Source: Quillaja saponaria (Eukaryota; Streptophyta; Magnoliopsida; Fabales; Quillajaceae). Taken from it: a DNA stretch of 64,000 nt. Numbering within the stretch: the first letter of the stretch is position 1; each line of letters begins with the position of its first letter. The notes beneath the pieces are model-generated. The model had not been told where the DNA came from. It saw nothing but the letters and a program-made list of their open reading frames with translations, and did no database searches. Positions 23,001-34,400 of the stretch are shown here, piece after piece. Made by a program: the position numbers and the translations under genes. Location of the stretch: contig CM055613.1 of NCBI GenBank assembly GCA_029379385.1, forward strand, positions 22,975,652 to 23,039,651, written 5' to 3'.

Positions 23001-26000
23001 TGGTAGTGGCATCTATTTTGTAGTTTCTTGTTCAGAGATTCTGAAAAGCACATTAAAAGAGTTTTGTGTTGTTGTAAATCTTTTTAAAAAAAAAAAAAAA
23101 ATGTTTAATATAAGGTGGAGGTAAAAAGCATACATGCACTTTCTCAGTGATGCTTCTTCTCTGTCTAATCAGAGTTAGAGATTTTGGCACAAATACAGTA
23201 ACAATGGGAAGAAGTTATAAAACTTGACTTAGGGGTAGTTTAGTCTTTTTCCTTTTTCAGGCAATCAATTTTTTTGCTTCAAAGTTGTAGTCACTCACAA
23301 GACACGCACATGTTTCTTATTCCGTCAAAGTTAACCCCTGTTTTTAACGGTTGGCGGATATTGACAATTTATACTTTAAATAAGGAGTGAAATGCCTAAT
23401 TCAATACATTGGGTAGTGCACATTGATTGGGCTGAGCCTGAAGGCCTTTTTTTACATTTCAAATATCTTCAATAAAATCTTACTCAATTAGCCATGAGGA
23501 GAGAATAATGATGTATCGCAACTAGCACAAACTAGGCCGAAAGAGAGAAAAAAAAGAGGCACAAACATAACAATCACGTGGGGGTTATTTAACCACATCT
23601 AATTGTCTCAAAGGGTGATGGGTAATAATTACAGACTATGATGCGCAATATATTATACGCCGACTAACAGGTAGCAGTCCAAGGATATTGTGAGGGAGCT
23701 TAGACACTAATAACCTCTTACTACTATCAATCAAGAATAGCATGCAACCCACTAGACTTCATTGCTTTGCAATTATCCACTATAATGTTAGCAGGTTTGC
23801 AGACATAGAGTGCTATTATATCTAAAGCACATTACAACTACGTAATAACTTTCTGATTTCATATTCATCTATAAGCTAGCAAATCATGACAAGGAAAAGC
23901 AGCCTACACACCTGCGAGATATCTTACATGCAGATCAATCTATGTAAAACTTGCACTCACATCCCTATAATCCCAGTAAACTTCAAAGGTTATATGCACA
24001 ATGCAGATGTGCAAACTGCTCACAAACATCAAATTGCTGGTAATTTTTATTGAACAGTCTACAAACAAAAAATGGATTTGAGATTTTTTGGTTACATAAG
24101 GCAGTTTGAGAGTTTAGTATCTCTTTACAGATAAAAGAAAATAAATCCCAGTTCATTTCTCTTACTTCCCTGGCGAGATATGAATCAAAGAATTACCAAC
24201 AAGCCTAATGGGAAATGATCCATGAACCAGCAGTGGTCATTATACAGTACTGATGAGAGCTGATTTCATTTGATGATAGGGGAAAAAGGCTATTCCAAAA
24301 TGGGAAACATGAAATGAACAACATAAGCATATAAAGAGGGTAATGTGAAACAGGAATATCAACTACATTGAGGAACCTAGCAATCAGAGCACGTTATACA
24401 CTATTACAAGCTATATAAGGCATACCGGGAATAGATTGCCGAACAGAACTTGGTCGCCGCTGTTGAGCCAATGCAAGCACGATTGCATCCTCAACCTTAA
24501 AAGGAACAACCAAAATTAAATTGGTGCACATGTAGCAACTGCTCACTGAGGGAAATATGGTGATGTGAACCTAAGTGAAACCACTGAAGAGATAACACTT
24601 TGAGATAAGAGGTATAAATGAAATAAAAAATAAACAATATATCTGTTATGTTTTTATTTTTGAGTAAGCGATAAGATCAGCCATGCATTCAAAGCGAACC
24701 TTCAAGGAAGTAAGCTCTTTCAGTCCCATTTCAACTGAAAGCATACTTTCAATATTTCCTTCTCCAGTTAAATCACTTAAGTCTAGAACAAGTTTGCTCC
24801 TCTTCTCTGGGGCATCATCATCTGCACAAACATCTTATCTATTACAGCCTGAGAATTTATGGATCCCAATGATACAATAGGGAGAGGAAGAAAAACAACT
24901 GCAGTAGTTAACCCACTATGAAAGACAACTGACATTGACAGTAGAGACAAATTATGGTTACTAGCCTGTTTCCCATAATTCCTCCTTAGCCTTCTGTCCT
25001 GCAGAAACAACAACCTCAAATGGAAGAGGAGCTAAGGATGACCAATGTTCATACTTTGACACTGCAATATCTGCACAGATACCTAACCATGCCAAAGGTA
25101 CACAATAAGCAAGGGAATGCAGTGAACTAATAGTATGATCACTCACTTGTTCAAACAAAACAAAGACAACCCAGATATGCACACCATAAAATATATTTGA
25201 ACAACCAAGCTAACCATGAGGTCTAAGATACTTGAGATTAAACTGACCCACAACCAGCATGTAGCACTCATATAGAAAAATTATTCCATCAAAACAGTGT
25301 ATGAAGTACATGATAAATCCAAAGATAATAAATGCAAATATTTTAGATGTGTAGTGCAATTAGTCCCAAAAATTAAGCTTCACTCTCTTCTTCCCACAAA
25401 GGATGTCCTCTTTGACCATGCACACAATTAAGAAGGCTCAGGCTTGCAGGGTCACCTCACATAAATTGTGAATTCTTCCAAAAGTAGCCCAAAGTTATTA
25501 GAGAGAATATATTGTATTGATACCCAAGGGCTGAGATTTAGTTAAGGGTGTGGTAGGAAAGTTTAGCAATTAATGCCTTGTTTTTTGATAATGTATTCTA
25601 GGACAAACCACAATACAAAGGTAGACATTTTGTGGGAAGGAGGGAGATTACACACACACACATTTATACATGAGGATGTAGTAGTCCTCTCTCTCTTGCT
25701 CCCCTCCTCCCCCACCCCTTAATGTATTCAGATAAAGCATATCATGCAGCATACCATATTTTGCAGCTAAACCCCAATAACGAGCAAGCCAACACCTCTT
25801 AAGAACAACTTCTTCCTGAAATGAGGAAATATGTGCAATTAAGCACAATATGACTACAAATGGATCCCCCACAACTAAAGAAGAAATTACCATTTCTTTC
25901 TGAGTTAATATCATTCTCTGAGTCATTGATCGAAGAGCTTTCACTTCTGATTCAGCACCACGGAACTGCTGCACTATGGCTGCAGTCTCATCTTTTGCAT

Positions 26001-29000
26001 TCTATACAATTAAAGCTTTGATATAAATGTACATCTTCCACTAGCAACAACAGAATACTCCCTGGAAGTTAGCCATATTGAGAAACTAGTAACAGGTAGA
26101 TTTACCTCAACTTCAACCCGTAGTAATGTAATTTCCTTATCTACCTCATCCTTTGGTTGTTTCGTGTTTTTTAGTGCAGCCTGCAACATTCACATGCCTC
26201 ATTAGCTGTCTTATCAATAAAATAGGATAAATTAAGAATTAGCATGTCCAACTACTCGATATTGGTCTGTTTTATTTATAGCATGAATTACACTTACTTT
26301 AGGTGAAAATCATTTGTTTACAACTCTATGTACATCTCAAGTTTCATGGATTACCTCTCTCTGACGCAATGCAGCTTCCTTTCTGTAAATTAGTGATATA
26401 GGATGTCATTGTATATATTTAACTACAGTATGGGAGAAAATCCACTTGTAGTAATTTTTTTTGAACTTCAATATACCTGCTCAAGAGTTTTGCTTCCAAA
26501 GATACTCCTTCTCCAAGAGCAGCAACCTGAAGACTCAGACTCAAGAAGCAAAGGTTAAAATGTTTCCTGTGCATCATATGTAATTTTTCAACTGTGCATA
26601 GAGTTGGAATTACCTTAAGATACAGATAAACAAAAAACTGTCTTTTATCTAAGAATCTTTAAGGCCCGTGCAAAAGGGTAGCATCTTTGCTCAGAACTTT
26701 TTTGAGGGATACAGTCTATCAAAGTGAATTTCAAAGTCAATCACAAGGTCTAAAGGTCACAAAGAATTGTAGATCTTAGAACCTACAGTACTGCAGACAT
26801 GCTAAGCAGCTAAACCACCAAATAGATAGCCTTCTTACAACAAGATCTAAAAGTCAGACCGAAAGAATGTAGTTCATGAATCACAGACCTCTAATTTTGT
26901 CATATGTGAAGAAACTTGTACATATTATATGCTTTTGCAAATTTCAGGAACAAACAAGTGAATAACCATGGAAGAAGACCCACTCACTATATCCTCATCA
27001 TGTTCCAAAGTGCAAATAAATTAATTACCTGTTTCTCAAGCTCCCTAATTCTAGCCACTCAGTATATCCTTCACCATGTTACAAGATGGAAATAAATTTA
27101 TGTACCTGTTTCTCAAGCTCCCTAACTCTAGCCTCTGCTTCCTCACATCTCTCTTCTTCAAGTCTAAGCTGTAAATTTCAAAATTTGCTTAGCTACTTAT
27201 AAGTAGTAATTACATACTGATAGCAAAGTTCATCATTGAAAGAGGACAAATTTGTGGCACCTTGTCAAGAAAGTTCTCATTCTCCTCCTGCAACACATCA
27301 AGCTGCAGATAGAACAACCATTATTTTCAAGACAAAAATTCCTCAAGGGTAGCAAAAATTATATCTTTTTAGTATCTCCTAACATATTGAAATGTTATAA
27401 GAAAAAAAAGATCATGACAAACATGATTAACATACTTCGTCCCGAAGGGCAGAAGCCTCATTCTGATCTTTCTTTGGTTTATTAAGTCCGGTGTCTGATG
27501 AGAACCTGCATATTACTAACAGTTAACAATCTCCAATAAATTATATCATGAAATAGAGACTGCGGAGTGGTCCAGCAAGGGACTCATGCTTACATAAATA
27601 GAAGTGTGCATAAAATGGAGTCACCAATCACAGAGAACAGCTATAAGGTAGGAATTCCAATTCCTTTGTGAGGATATGTCACCAATCAATACTGTATTCT
27701 CTCCCAAATATGTTAATAAGGAATCTTAAGAAAAGAAAATTGTTTACAGAAAACAATAAAGAATCCTGGAAATAAGTTGTTCTGCTGCTCTAATTTATCT
27801 CGACTAAAATGTTTTTGCCCCTCCAGTATCAAGTTACTTTCTGAAAATTTTTAGAACTTGTTGTATAAGACATTGTTTTTATTTTGAGAAGAACAATATA
27901 AATTGTTTCCAAAACATATAAACAAACAGGCTCTAAGAAGTCATGCTACGATTTTTTCCAAATTCGATATCTGTACATCCTAGGTATTTCATCTTAACAA
28001 TTAACTGGAAATGGTTCTAAGTATGAGACACCTACTGATCTGGTTGCCAGAAAAAGCAGCACTTAGTCCTTTCCAACAATCACAACATGCCCCATTATAA
28101 ACCTCAAATTGGCTTGCACTTCATAACTTTATCAAGTAAGAAGGAAGGAATATAGCCAAGGCACATCTTATCAAAAAAAAAATTTGAATCCAAGGCACTT
28201 TTTTTTTCTTTTTTTTTTTGGAGCTGATTTTAATATATTGATACTCAAGACTGAGGAGAATAAAAGTTCACCTTTTATCTGTCTGCTTACTAGCATGAGG
28301 CTCTATTGGAGGAATGGAAACTTGAGTTCTCGTCGATGCTTTACTAGGAGGTAGTAGGGGTGCAGGCCGAATAGACATTGATGGCCTTCCAGCTGATGTT
28401 GAGAGAACTGATGGTATTTCCTCTATAAGATTTTGACCTAACTAATTAAATTACAAGAATAATCAATTAGGCATACAATTTCAGCTGACAGCATCCGCAC
28501 AAATATAATAATGACAACGATGATGATAAAATATAGAAAATTGTTGATCGAAGGACTAAGTGCTAAATGAAGATCTACCAAAGCAAGGAATGAAACTTCA
28601 AAATCTACACAAGTATCATGGTCATAAAAATTCGACACAAGTGACATATTCTCATTGCGGCAACATCTTCACTACAAGAAATCTGCTAATAAGCAATGTA
28701 TCATTGCTAAATGACAGTACAGATAGTAACTTAAACTCCACTCATTAGATAATCCCACAGCAGTACAACTCACCAAAAAATAGTGCACGCAATGCAATGT
28801 GCTGCCACAATTAAAATATAAATGGAAATAGATACCAAATTCCGATGAACGAAAAAATTGTAGGTAATTCAAACAAATTTATTTCACATAACAGTAAAGA
28901 AACGAAATCTGTAACTTCAAATCACCAGAGCAAATGTAGTGAAAGCACGGATTCTGTAAATGGAAGATTACCGCAGGTGATGGAGATCTATTAATCCTTG

Positions 29001-29331
29001 CAGAAGGAACAGAGGATTTACTAGCATTTGCTACATTCCTTGACAGAGAGAGTGGTGGAGGAGCACTGTAGCGAAATCCGAGGTCGTCCTCATCTTCTTC
29101 GTCGTCGTCTGCCGTCTGAGAAGCCATGACCTGAGCGAGGCGCTGAGCCGCCGCTTTGGCAGCAACATTCTGTGTCCTCTTGATGCTGGAAATTCCAGTG
29201 GCCGAAGATGACCGAGCATGTAGATTACGGACCGGCGACATTGCAGGGGAAGAGGGACCAACTGTGCCGCTGGACTCACTGTACTGGCGGATATAAACCG
29301 GGCTCTCAGTTCCGGTTCGTCTCCGGTCCAT
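19971..29331 (-). CDS. SCD2: Coiled-coil protein STOMATAL CYTOKINESIS DEFECTIVE 2, 17 exons
   Basis: Exons in transcript order: 29331-28972, 28420-28272, 27505-27436, 27302-27261, 27168-27106, 26526-26477, 26382-26355, 26180-26106, 26001-25891, 25815-25755, 25082-24966, 24821-24700, 24495-24426, 21753-21712, 21594-21554, 20470-20344, 20083-19971. Total 1641 nt, 546 codons plus stop, all phases consistent. The Ser/Pro-rich N-terminus carries [24 protein letters not shown] sequence (here IKRTQNV), an acidic [14 protein letters not shown] patch and [10 protein letters not shown]. Residues about 180-320 form Glu/Lys-rich coiled coil. The conserved C-terminal region includes [53 protein letters not shown] and [11 protein letters not shown], and ends in [18 protein letters not shown]2 acts with the DENN protein SCD1 at clathrin-linked post-Golgi and plasma-membrane sites in cytokinesis and cell expansion. 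Exon 11 needs a GC donor (ACAG|GCTAGT). Intron 13 (2.67 kb) holds an inverted-repeat element. The exon 2 acceptor is the weakest boundary. Confidence 0.9.
20885..21058. repeat. Perfect tandem duplication, 87-bp unit, in SCD2 intron 15
   Basis: CGTCTAAAGTAACCTCTGG begins at 20885 and at 20972. The two units appear identical throughout, ending in GATGTAAAGACACCAT. The identity implies a recent event or ongoing length polymorphism. It is intronic and does not touch exon 15 or 16. Confidence 0.9.
22338..23428. mobile_element. Inverted-repeat (MITE/foldback-like) element in SCD2 intron 13
   Basis: The left arm (22338-22496) and right arm (23229-23428) are inverted relatives. CCAATGTGCACTA...AATGTATTGAATTAG on the left is mirrored by CTAATTCAATACATT...TAGTGCACATTG on the right. 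GGAATAAGAAAAATGCATGTGC is mirrored by GCACATGTTTCTTATTCC. AATTGATTGCCTGAAAAAG with ACTAAACTACCCT is mirrored at 23229-23275. The interior (about 730 bp) is AT-rich and non-coding. The arms differ by indels, so the insertion is old. The superfamily is not determined. Confidence 0.65.
26981..27132 (-). repeat. 75-bp tandem duplication copying the 3' end of SCD2 exon 5 into intron 5
   Basis: The unit at 26981-27055 repeats at 27056-27132; both contain a CACTCA(C/G)TATATCC start and TTACCTGTTTCTCAAGCTCC or TGTACCTGTTTCTCAAGC. The second unit includes the genuine end of exon 5 with its GT donor (on the - strand). The first is a diverged copy lying wholly in intron 5 with its own intact donor-like site, but it lacks an in-frame acceptor. 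Confidence 0.8.
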
Positions 29332-29484
29332 ATGCGTGCGTGTGTCTGTAATCTGTATAGAGCGAAAGAGGGGCCTCGAAATGCCGAAGGCCTAGATCGC
29401 TCTGCAAAATAGAGCAAGACACACTTAGCAAAATGTCCGGACCTCACAGCTGCTCTGAGTGTATATGGGAGAAAAAGAAAGACG

Positions 29485-29508
29485 AGAGAGAGAGAGAGAG
29501 AGAGAGAG
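29485..29508 (-). repeat. (GA)n/(TC)n microsatellite upstream of the SCD2 start codon
   Basis: About 12 AG dinucleotides in a row lie 150-180 bp upstream of the SCD2 ATG, reading as a pyrimidine (TC)n tract on the transcript strand. Such tracts are common in plant core promoters and 5' UTRs. Whether this one is transcribed is unknown. Confidence 0.6.
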
Positions 29509-29794
29509 TGAGTGAGGCAGGTATCTTTGGACCCTTGGTCCTGAAGTAAAAGTAAAGTCATCTGGCCTCTGTGTACTGTGTAGTGGCCCAGTGGGAGATT
29601 ATGATAATGTCGGTAACGATTATCTGTAAATGAATTATACAGTTAATAACTACTATTAGTGGGAGGCTGTACACACAACTAAATCCCTTGAAGCCTCACC
29701 CGTATTATTTAAAAATGATGTTAAAAGTAGAAAATAGTTATAACAATTTTCTGACATCAGATTTTTTTTTTTTTTTTATAATAAAATACTTGTG

Positions 29795-31498
29795 GGGGGA
29801 GTAATACGGTGTGAACTCATTTGTGAGTGTATTCCGTGCAAAATTCTCATGCTCCTGAAATACATAATTAAAATATAATGCAACAAACAATCACGTTTAT
29901 AATAAATGCACCATTGACTAATGTATTTTTTAATAGATCGGACACTCGTCTCTTCAACTGGTTCCAAACAACTTTAATTCTCATCGCTACATCCTCAAGC
30001 AAGATCTTGCAGAGCAAAGAGAAGCTTCAAAATTAATAACAAACCCACATCTGGGTCCGAAGTCAGGCTCTAAACTTAACATAACCAGTGCTGCATACAC
30101 AGAAAGCTTAAGTTGAGTTTGATTTTGGATTGGAAGTTGGTTGAGGTTGGCATCGGAAAGCAACGAATGGAATTTCATAAAGGTACACGGCAAAGTTCAG
30201 GACATTTGTGAAGTTGTTGAGGTATTACCCCGATTTGAGATCTACATTCATGAGCAAGGAATGATGGATGATTAAGAACGTATGAAAATATCGATATCAG
30301 TATGCATGTCATGCCCTCGTTCTTTGCGGTGGCAATAGTTGTCACCACCACACTGTTCTTACTTCTTACAGATACAGTTTCATTCCTTGGTTGTGTAACA
30401 TAGATGGCTTAGTAACATCAATTTTTTAGACAGAAATTTGTACATGTCACTGTGTCAGTGTCACCCAACCTATGCTTCTTAATCTTAAACTAAATATAGC
30501 TCGACAGCAAATTTGGGTTCCACCCAAATTTTACTTGTTCTCTTTCTTGAGCTACACATTTACAGTGAGTTACATGCATGGCTCAGAAGCAAATTTAAAT
30601 AGATCATAGCACTTATTTCCCATAAAAGAATTTCTTCTATTTGTTTGTGCTACCTATATATATGCAATTAATAAAAGTGAAATTGCCCAAAAAGAAATCT
30701 TGTTAAATCTATTGTTCAGATAAGTAAACCAGTTTTAAGCTTTTAACTTTTTCATTATAACTAACGAATAAAGAAAAATATACAACTTTGACACCAATTT
30801 AATTGCTAGCTGCTAACTTCCCAGGATTCCATTTTTTACTTTTGTTTTTTATTTTTTGGGGTTGTGGAATGGGATCAGAGAGTTGAAGAAGCCAGAATGC
30901 CAAGCAAATTAAGGCAGGAAAAATTACAACTTTTTCCTTTCCCAAAATTTCCTTAATTTTCTCTTGCGCCAAACAAATCATGCAAAAGCTACATAAAAAA
31001 TTATGATAACTAGAACTAGAATATAGACGTATCAAAATTCAGATTTTTTTAATTTTCATTGACTTGAAAAAAAAAAAAAAAAAAAAACAGAAGCTAGAAG
31101 GAGAGTGTGACTATTATTATAATTCAGCATTTTCATTCTCATTGGCATTTCAAAAACTAACCTGCGTCTTCAACATAACAATGCACTTTCATTCTCAGTG
31201 GCAATTCCGAAAATAAACAACTATTTACCCCATTCTAATGGGCTGGGATGAGGTTCTTCAGAGCCTCTAACTTGTCTGATACTTTGGACCCAGATGTGGG
31301 TTTGCTATTAATTTTGAAGCTTCTCTTTACCCTGCAAGATTTTGCTTGAGGAAGTAGCCATGATTATTAAAATTGATCAATAGTGCATTTATTGCACACG
31401 TGATTGTTGGCTACATTATATTTTAACTCTACATTTTAGAGCGTGTGGGAATTTGCAAAGAATGCTCCCACAATCTAATTCGCACGGTATCACACCCC
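29795..31498. mobile_element. 1.7-kb foldback element with ~250-bp inverted arms
   Basis: The left arm (29795-30075) is mirrored by the right arm (31256-31498). AATCACGTTTATAATAAATGCACC on the left corresponds to the complement of GTGCATTTATTGCACACGTGATT on the right. CTCAAGCAAGATCTTGCAGAG...GAAGCTTC and AACCCACATCTGGGTCC are likewise mirrored by GGACCCAGATGTGGGTT...GAAGCTTC...CTTGAGG. Outer ends GGGGGAGTAATACGGTGTG and CGGTATCACACCCC are also related. The 1.18-kb loop (30076-31255) has no coding capacity that I recognise. A foldback DNA transposon or an inverted duplication fits; both could yield a long double-stranded transcript. Confidence 0.7.
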
Positions 31499-34400
31499 AA
31501 TACTTGGAAATGCTTTGTGGGTTCAAATTTCAATCTGCCCGCCGGTATCCTACATGTTCAGACTCGGCACGTAAAGAAAATATTTGCTCCACAATAAATA
31601 AAGGACAAATAAAGGTATGCAATTTTAGGACATGATTTTATTTAGAATTCGCATGCTACCCGTCCCACCCTACACCCTTATTACACATGTTTTTTTATTA
31701 TATATTTATAAAATAAATTTATAGAAACAAAATGGATTTTTAGGCTTATTAAGTTATGGGTTTGTTTTTTTTTTTTTTGAATGTGAAAATGATTGATTAA
31801 AAGGTTTTATATATATATTTTGTTAACATAAATAAATAACAATTATAGTTCTTTACCTAAATTCTATCCAATCATAATTAGGAATAAAGGGTTGGGTAAG
31901 ATCAGGTAAGGGTGTTTAAAAAATTTCCTGCAAGTAGGATAAAAGTTTAATATCCTCCTAACTAAGGTTAAAGGGATTGCGGATAGAAGGGGATGGGATA
32001 AGGGGTAAAGGACTCTAAAGTAAACATGTCACATTGTCATCCCTATATAGGTACATAGTAAAGTAAATAAATACGGAATTAAATGTGATTTTTTTTTGTA
32101 AAAGTATAGCAACGATTATTATGTTCAGAGTAAATTACATAAATATGTCCTAACTAAGGTTAAAGGGATTGCAGATAGAAGGGGATGGGTTTTGTTTTTT
32201 GTTTTGGTTTTTTTTTTTTTTTTTTTTTTTTTGTGTGAATGTGAAAATTACATGAATATCTCCTGCATTATACTGCAACAAATATCCTCTCTATTTTAAA
32301 TTTTATATAAACCTTTGAAAACAACCCAAACTCTAAATGATAATTAAAATTTCTAAATTACCTTATGTCAACATATCAATTTAATATTATATGCATTATT
32401 AAATTTAAAATAAATCAAAATTGAACTAATAATTATTCTTAATTAAAATTATGATATAATAAAAATGAAAAGAAAATTATTGAAAAAAAATATTTACAAA
32501 ATAGTATAAACTGTTAAAGAATACAAGTTATTCTTGACAAATCTAAAACATATATATATATTTTTTCTAGTTGTAATATTGCTATTTTAAAAATAATTAT
32601 TCAATTAATATTTATTTATATATCATCTTAAGTTGAATAATAACAAGTCGTTATTAATGTAAATGAATAATTTTAAAATTATTCCAGCATAGTTAGGTAT
32701 TTTATCTTAATTTTAAATTATATGAGACGTTTGTATATATTTTAAAAATAAAGAAGGTCCCGTAATATCAGCATAATATTAGAAAAGTTTAAATAATTTA
32801 TGCATATTCATAATATGAATAAACACTTTGTTCATAGGTATGTTAAATGATAATTACAGTACATAAGAATAGTTTAATAAAACCTAAATCTAACAACACA
32901 ACAATTATGTGTTACTAGATATATATATATTTTTTTTTTGGTGTAGCGTGTTATAGTTTATTTTTAATTTTTATTTGAGTATTTTCAATATATATATATA
33001 TACTGCTCCTATTTGGTTTAGTTTTTAAAACAGTTTTTGGGTTTAAACTTTTGTACAAAGCTGTTAGGTAACAGAGATTTTATTTTTTAAGCCTTTTGGA
33101 AAAGTATTTTTGAACTTTTATAGTCCTAAAAACTGCTAAAAGTTGAAACTAAAATAAGAAGTCTTTGCAAATAGAAAACAAGGGAAACTCAAATGAATTT
33201 TAATAATTATTTTATTTGGACAAACTTAATAATAATATTTGTCAAAATATTATTTTTAGTAATTTTAATACTCAATCATATTTTTTTTTGGAAAAATAAG
33301 TTCAAACAATATTTGTATATTTGACAGTACTTTTATGTTAACTCATCTACACACCTTTTCAGCTTTTTACACAACACTTTTTAAACAGTTTTATTTGTAA
33401 AGTATTTTTACACACAACACTTTAATACACAGTTTAACCAAATAGGCCCACTGTATACAAAAGTGGCTTAAGAGAATAATCTTTTAATTTCCTTTACGAT
33501 ATATTTTTTTTAATTACAAAGTTACTTTTAGTTGTTATTTTGTTACAAATATTTTTTTTTTCCTAATTCTTCTCTATTTTAATATCAATAGGATTGTAAT
33601 TGTTTTAGGACTACTAATTTCTTTTTAATCTTAACAAATCTATAATTATATCAATAGTAATTAAAATTGACTTTCTCAATTTTTTTTTGTTTAATATGTT
33701 TCTAATAGTCATAATTTTTAAAGTTCTTCTCAAACTTATGAATTAAAATTTTAAAAGATTATTATGAATTATAAGAACTATTAATAATATAATTTTCATG
33801 ATTATAATATTATTGTTTTAACTTTTAATTCATAATTGTTCTATATTTTTTTAATAATTATATGTCAATAGTAGTTAAGATAGAATTTTCTAATTTTTTG
33901 GTTTTTTAAGTTTCTAATAATTATAATATTTTTTAGTTTTTCTCAAATTTATGAATTTTTTTTTAAATATTATTAATTAAAAAATTTTAAAAATATAGTT
34001 TTCATGATTTTAATATTATTGTTATAACTTTTAATTCTTTTTCCATCTTAAGAATCAAAAAACATATATAAATTTATGAATTTTATTTTATTTTTTTTGG
34101 TTAAACTTATCTATTTGATTACGAATTTAAAAATGGTTTAGTAGAAGAAATTTCATTTTCTTGAATACTCTTTTGAGTTTTTACTATTACATAAATATTT
34201 TATAGTTTTTTTTTTACTTTAAATAGACTATTTATTTTATTTTTTCATTTTTTTCTAATTATTCTATATTTTAATATTAATATTGTAATTGATTCATGAC
34301 AATTGATATTTCTCTCTCCTAATTCTTTTCAATATTAATAAATCTATAATTTTTCAATAACTATATATCAATAATAATTAAGATTGAATTTTTCAATTTT

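Noticed and set aside
27026..27060. Extra SCD2 exon in intron 5
   Set aside because: It is a diverged duplicate of the exon 5 end; it has a donor but no acceptor that keeps frame.
29031..29561. 176-codon open frame overlapping SCD2 exon 1
   Set aside because: Same strand, different frame; a shadow of the Ser/Pro-rich SCD2 exon with no domain of its own.
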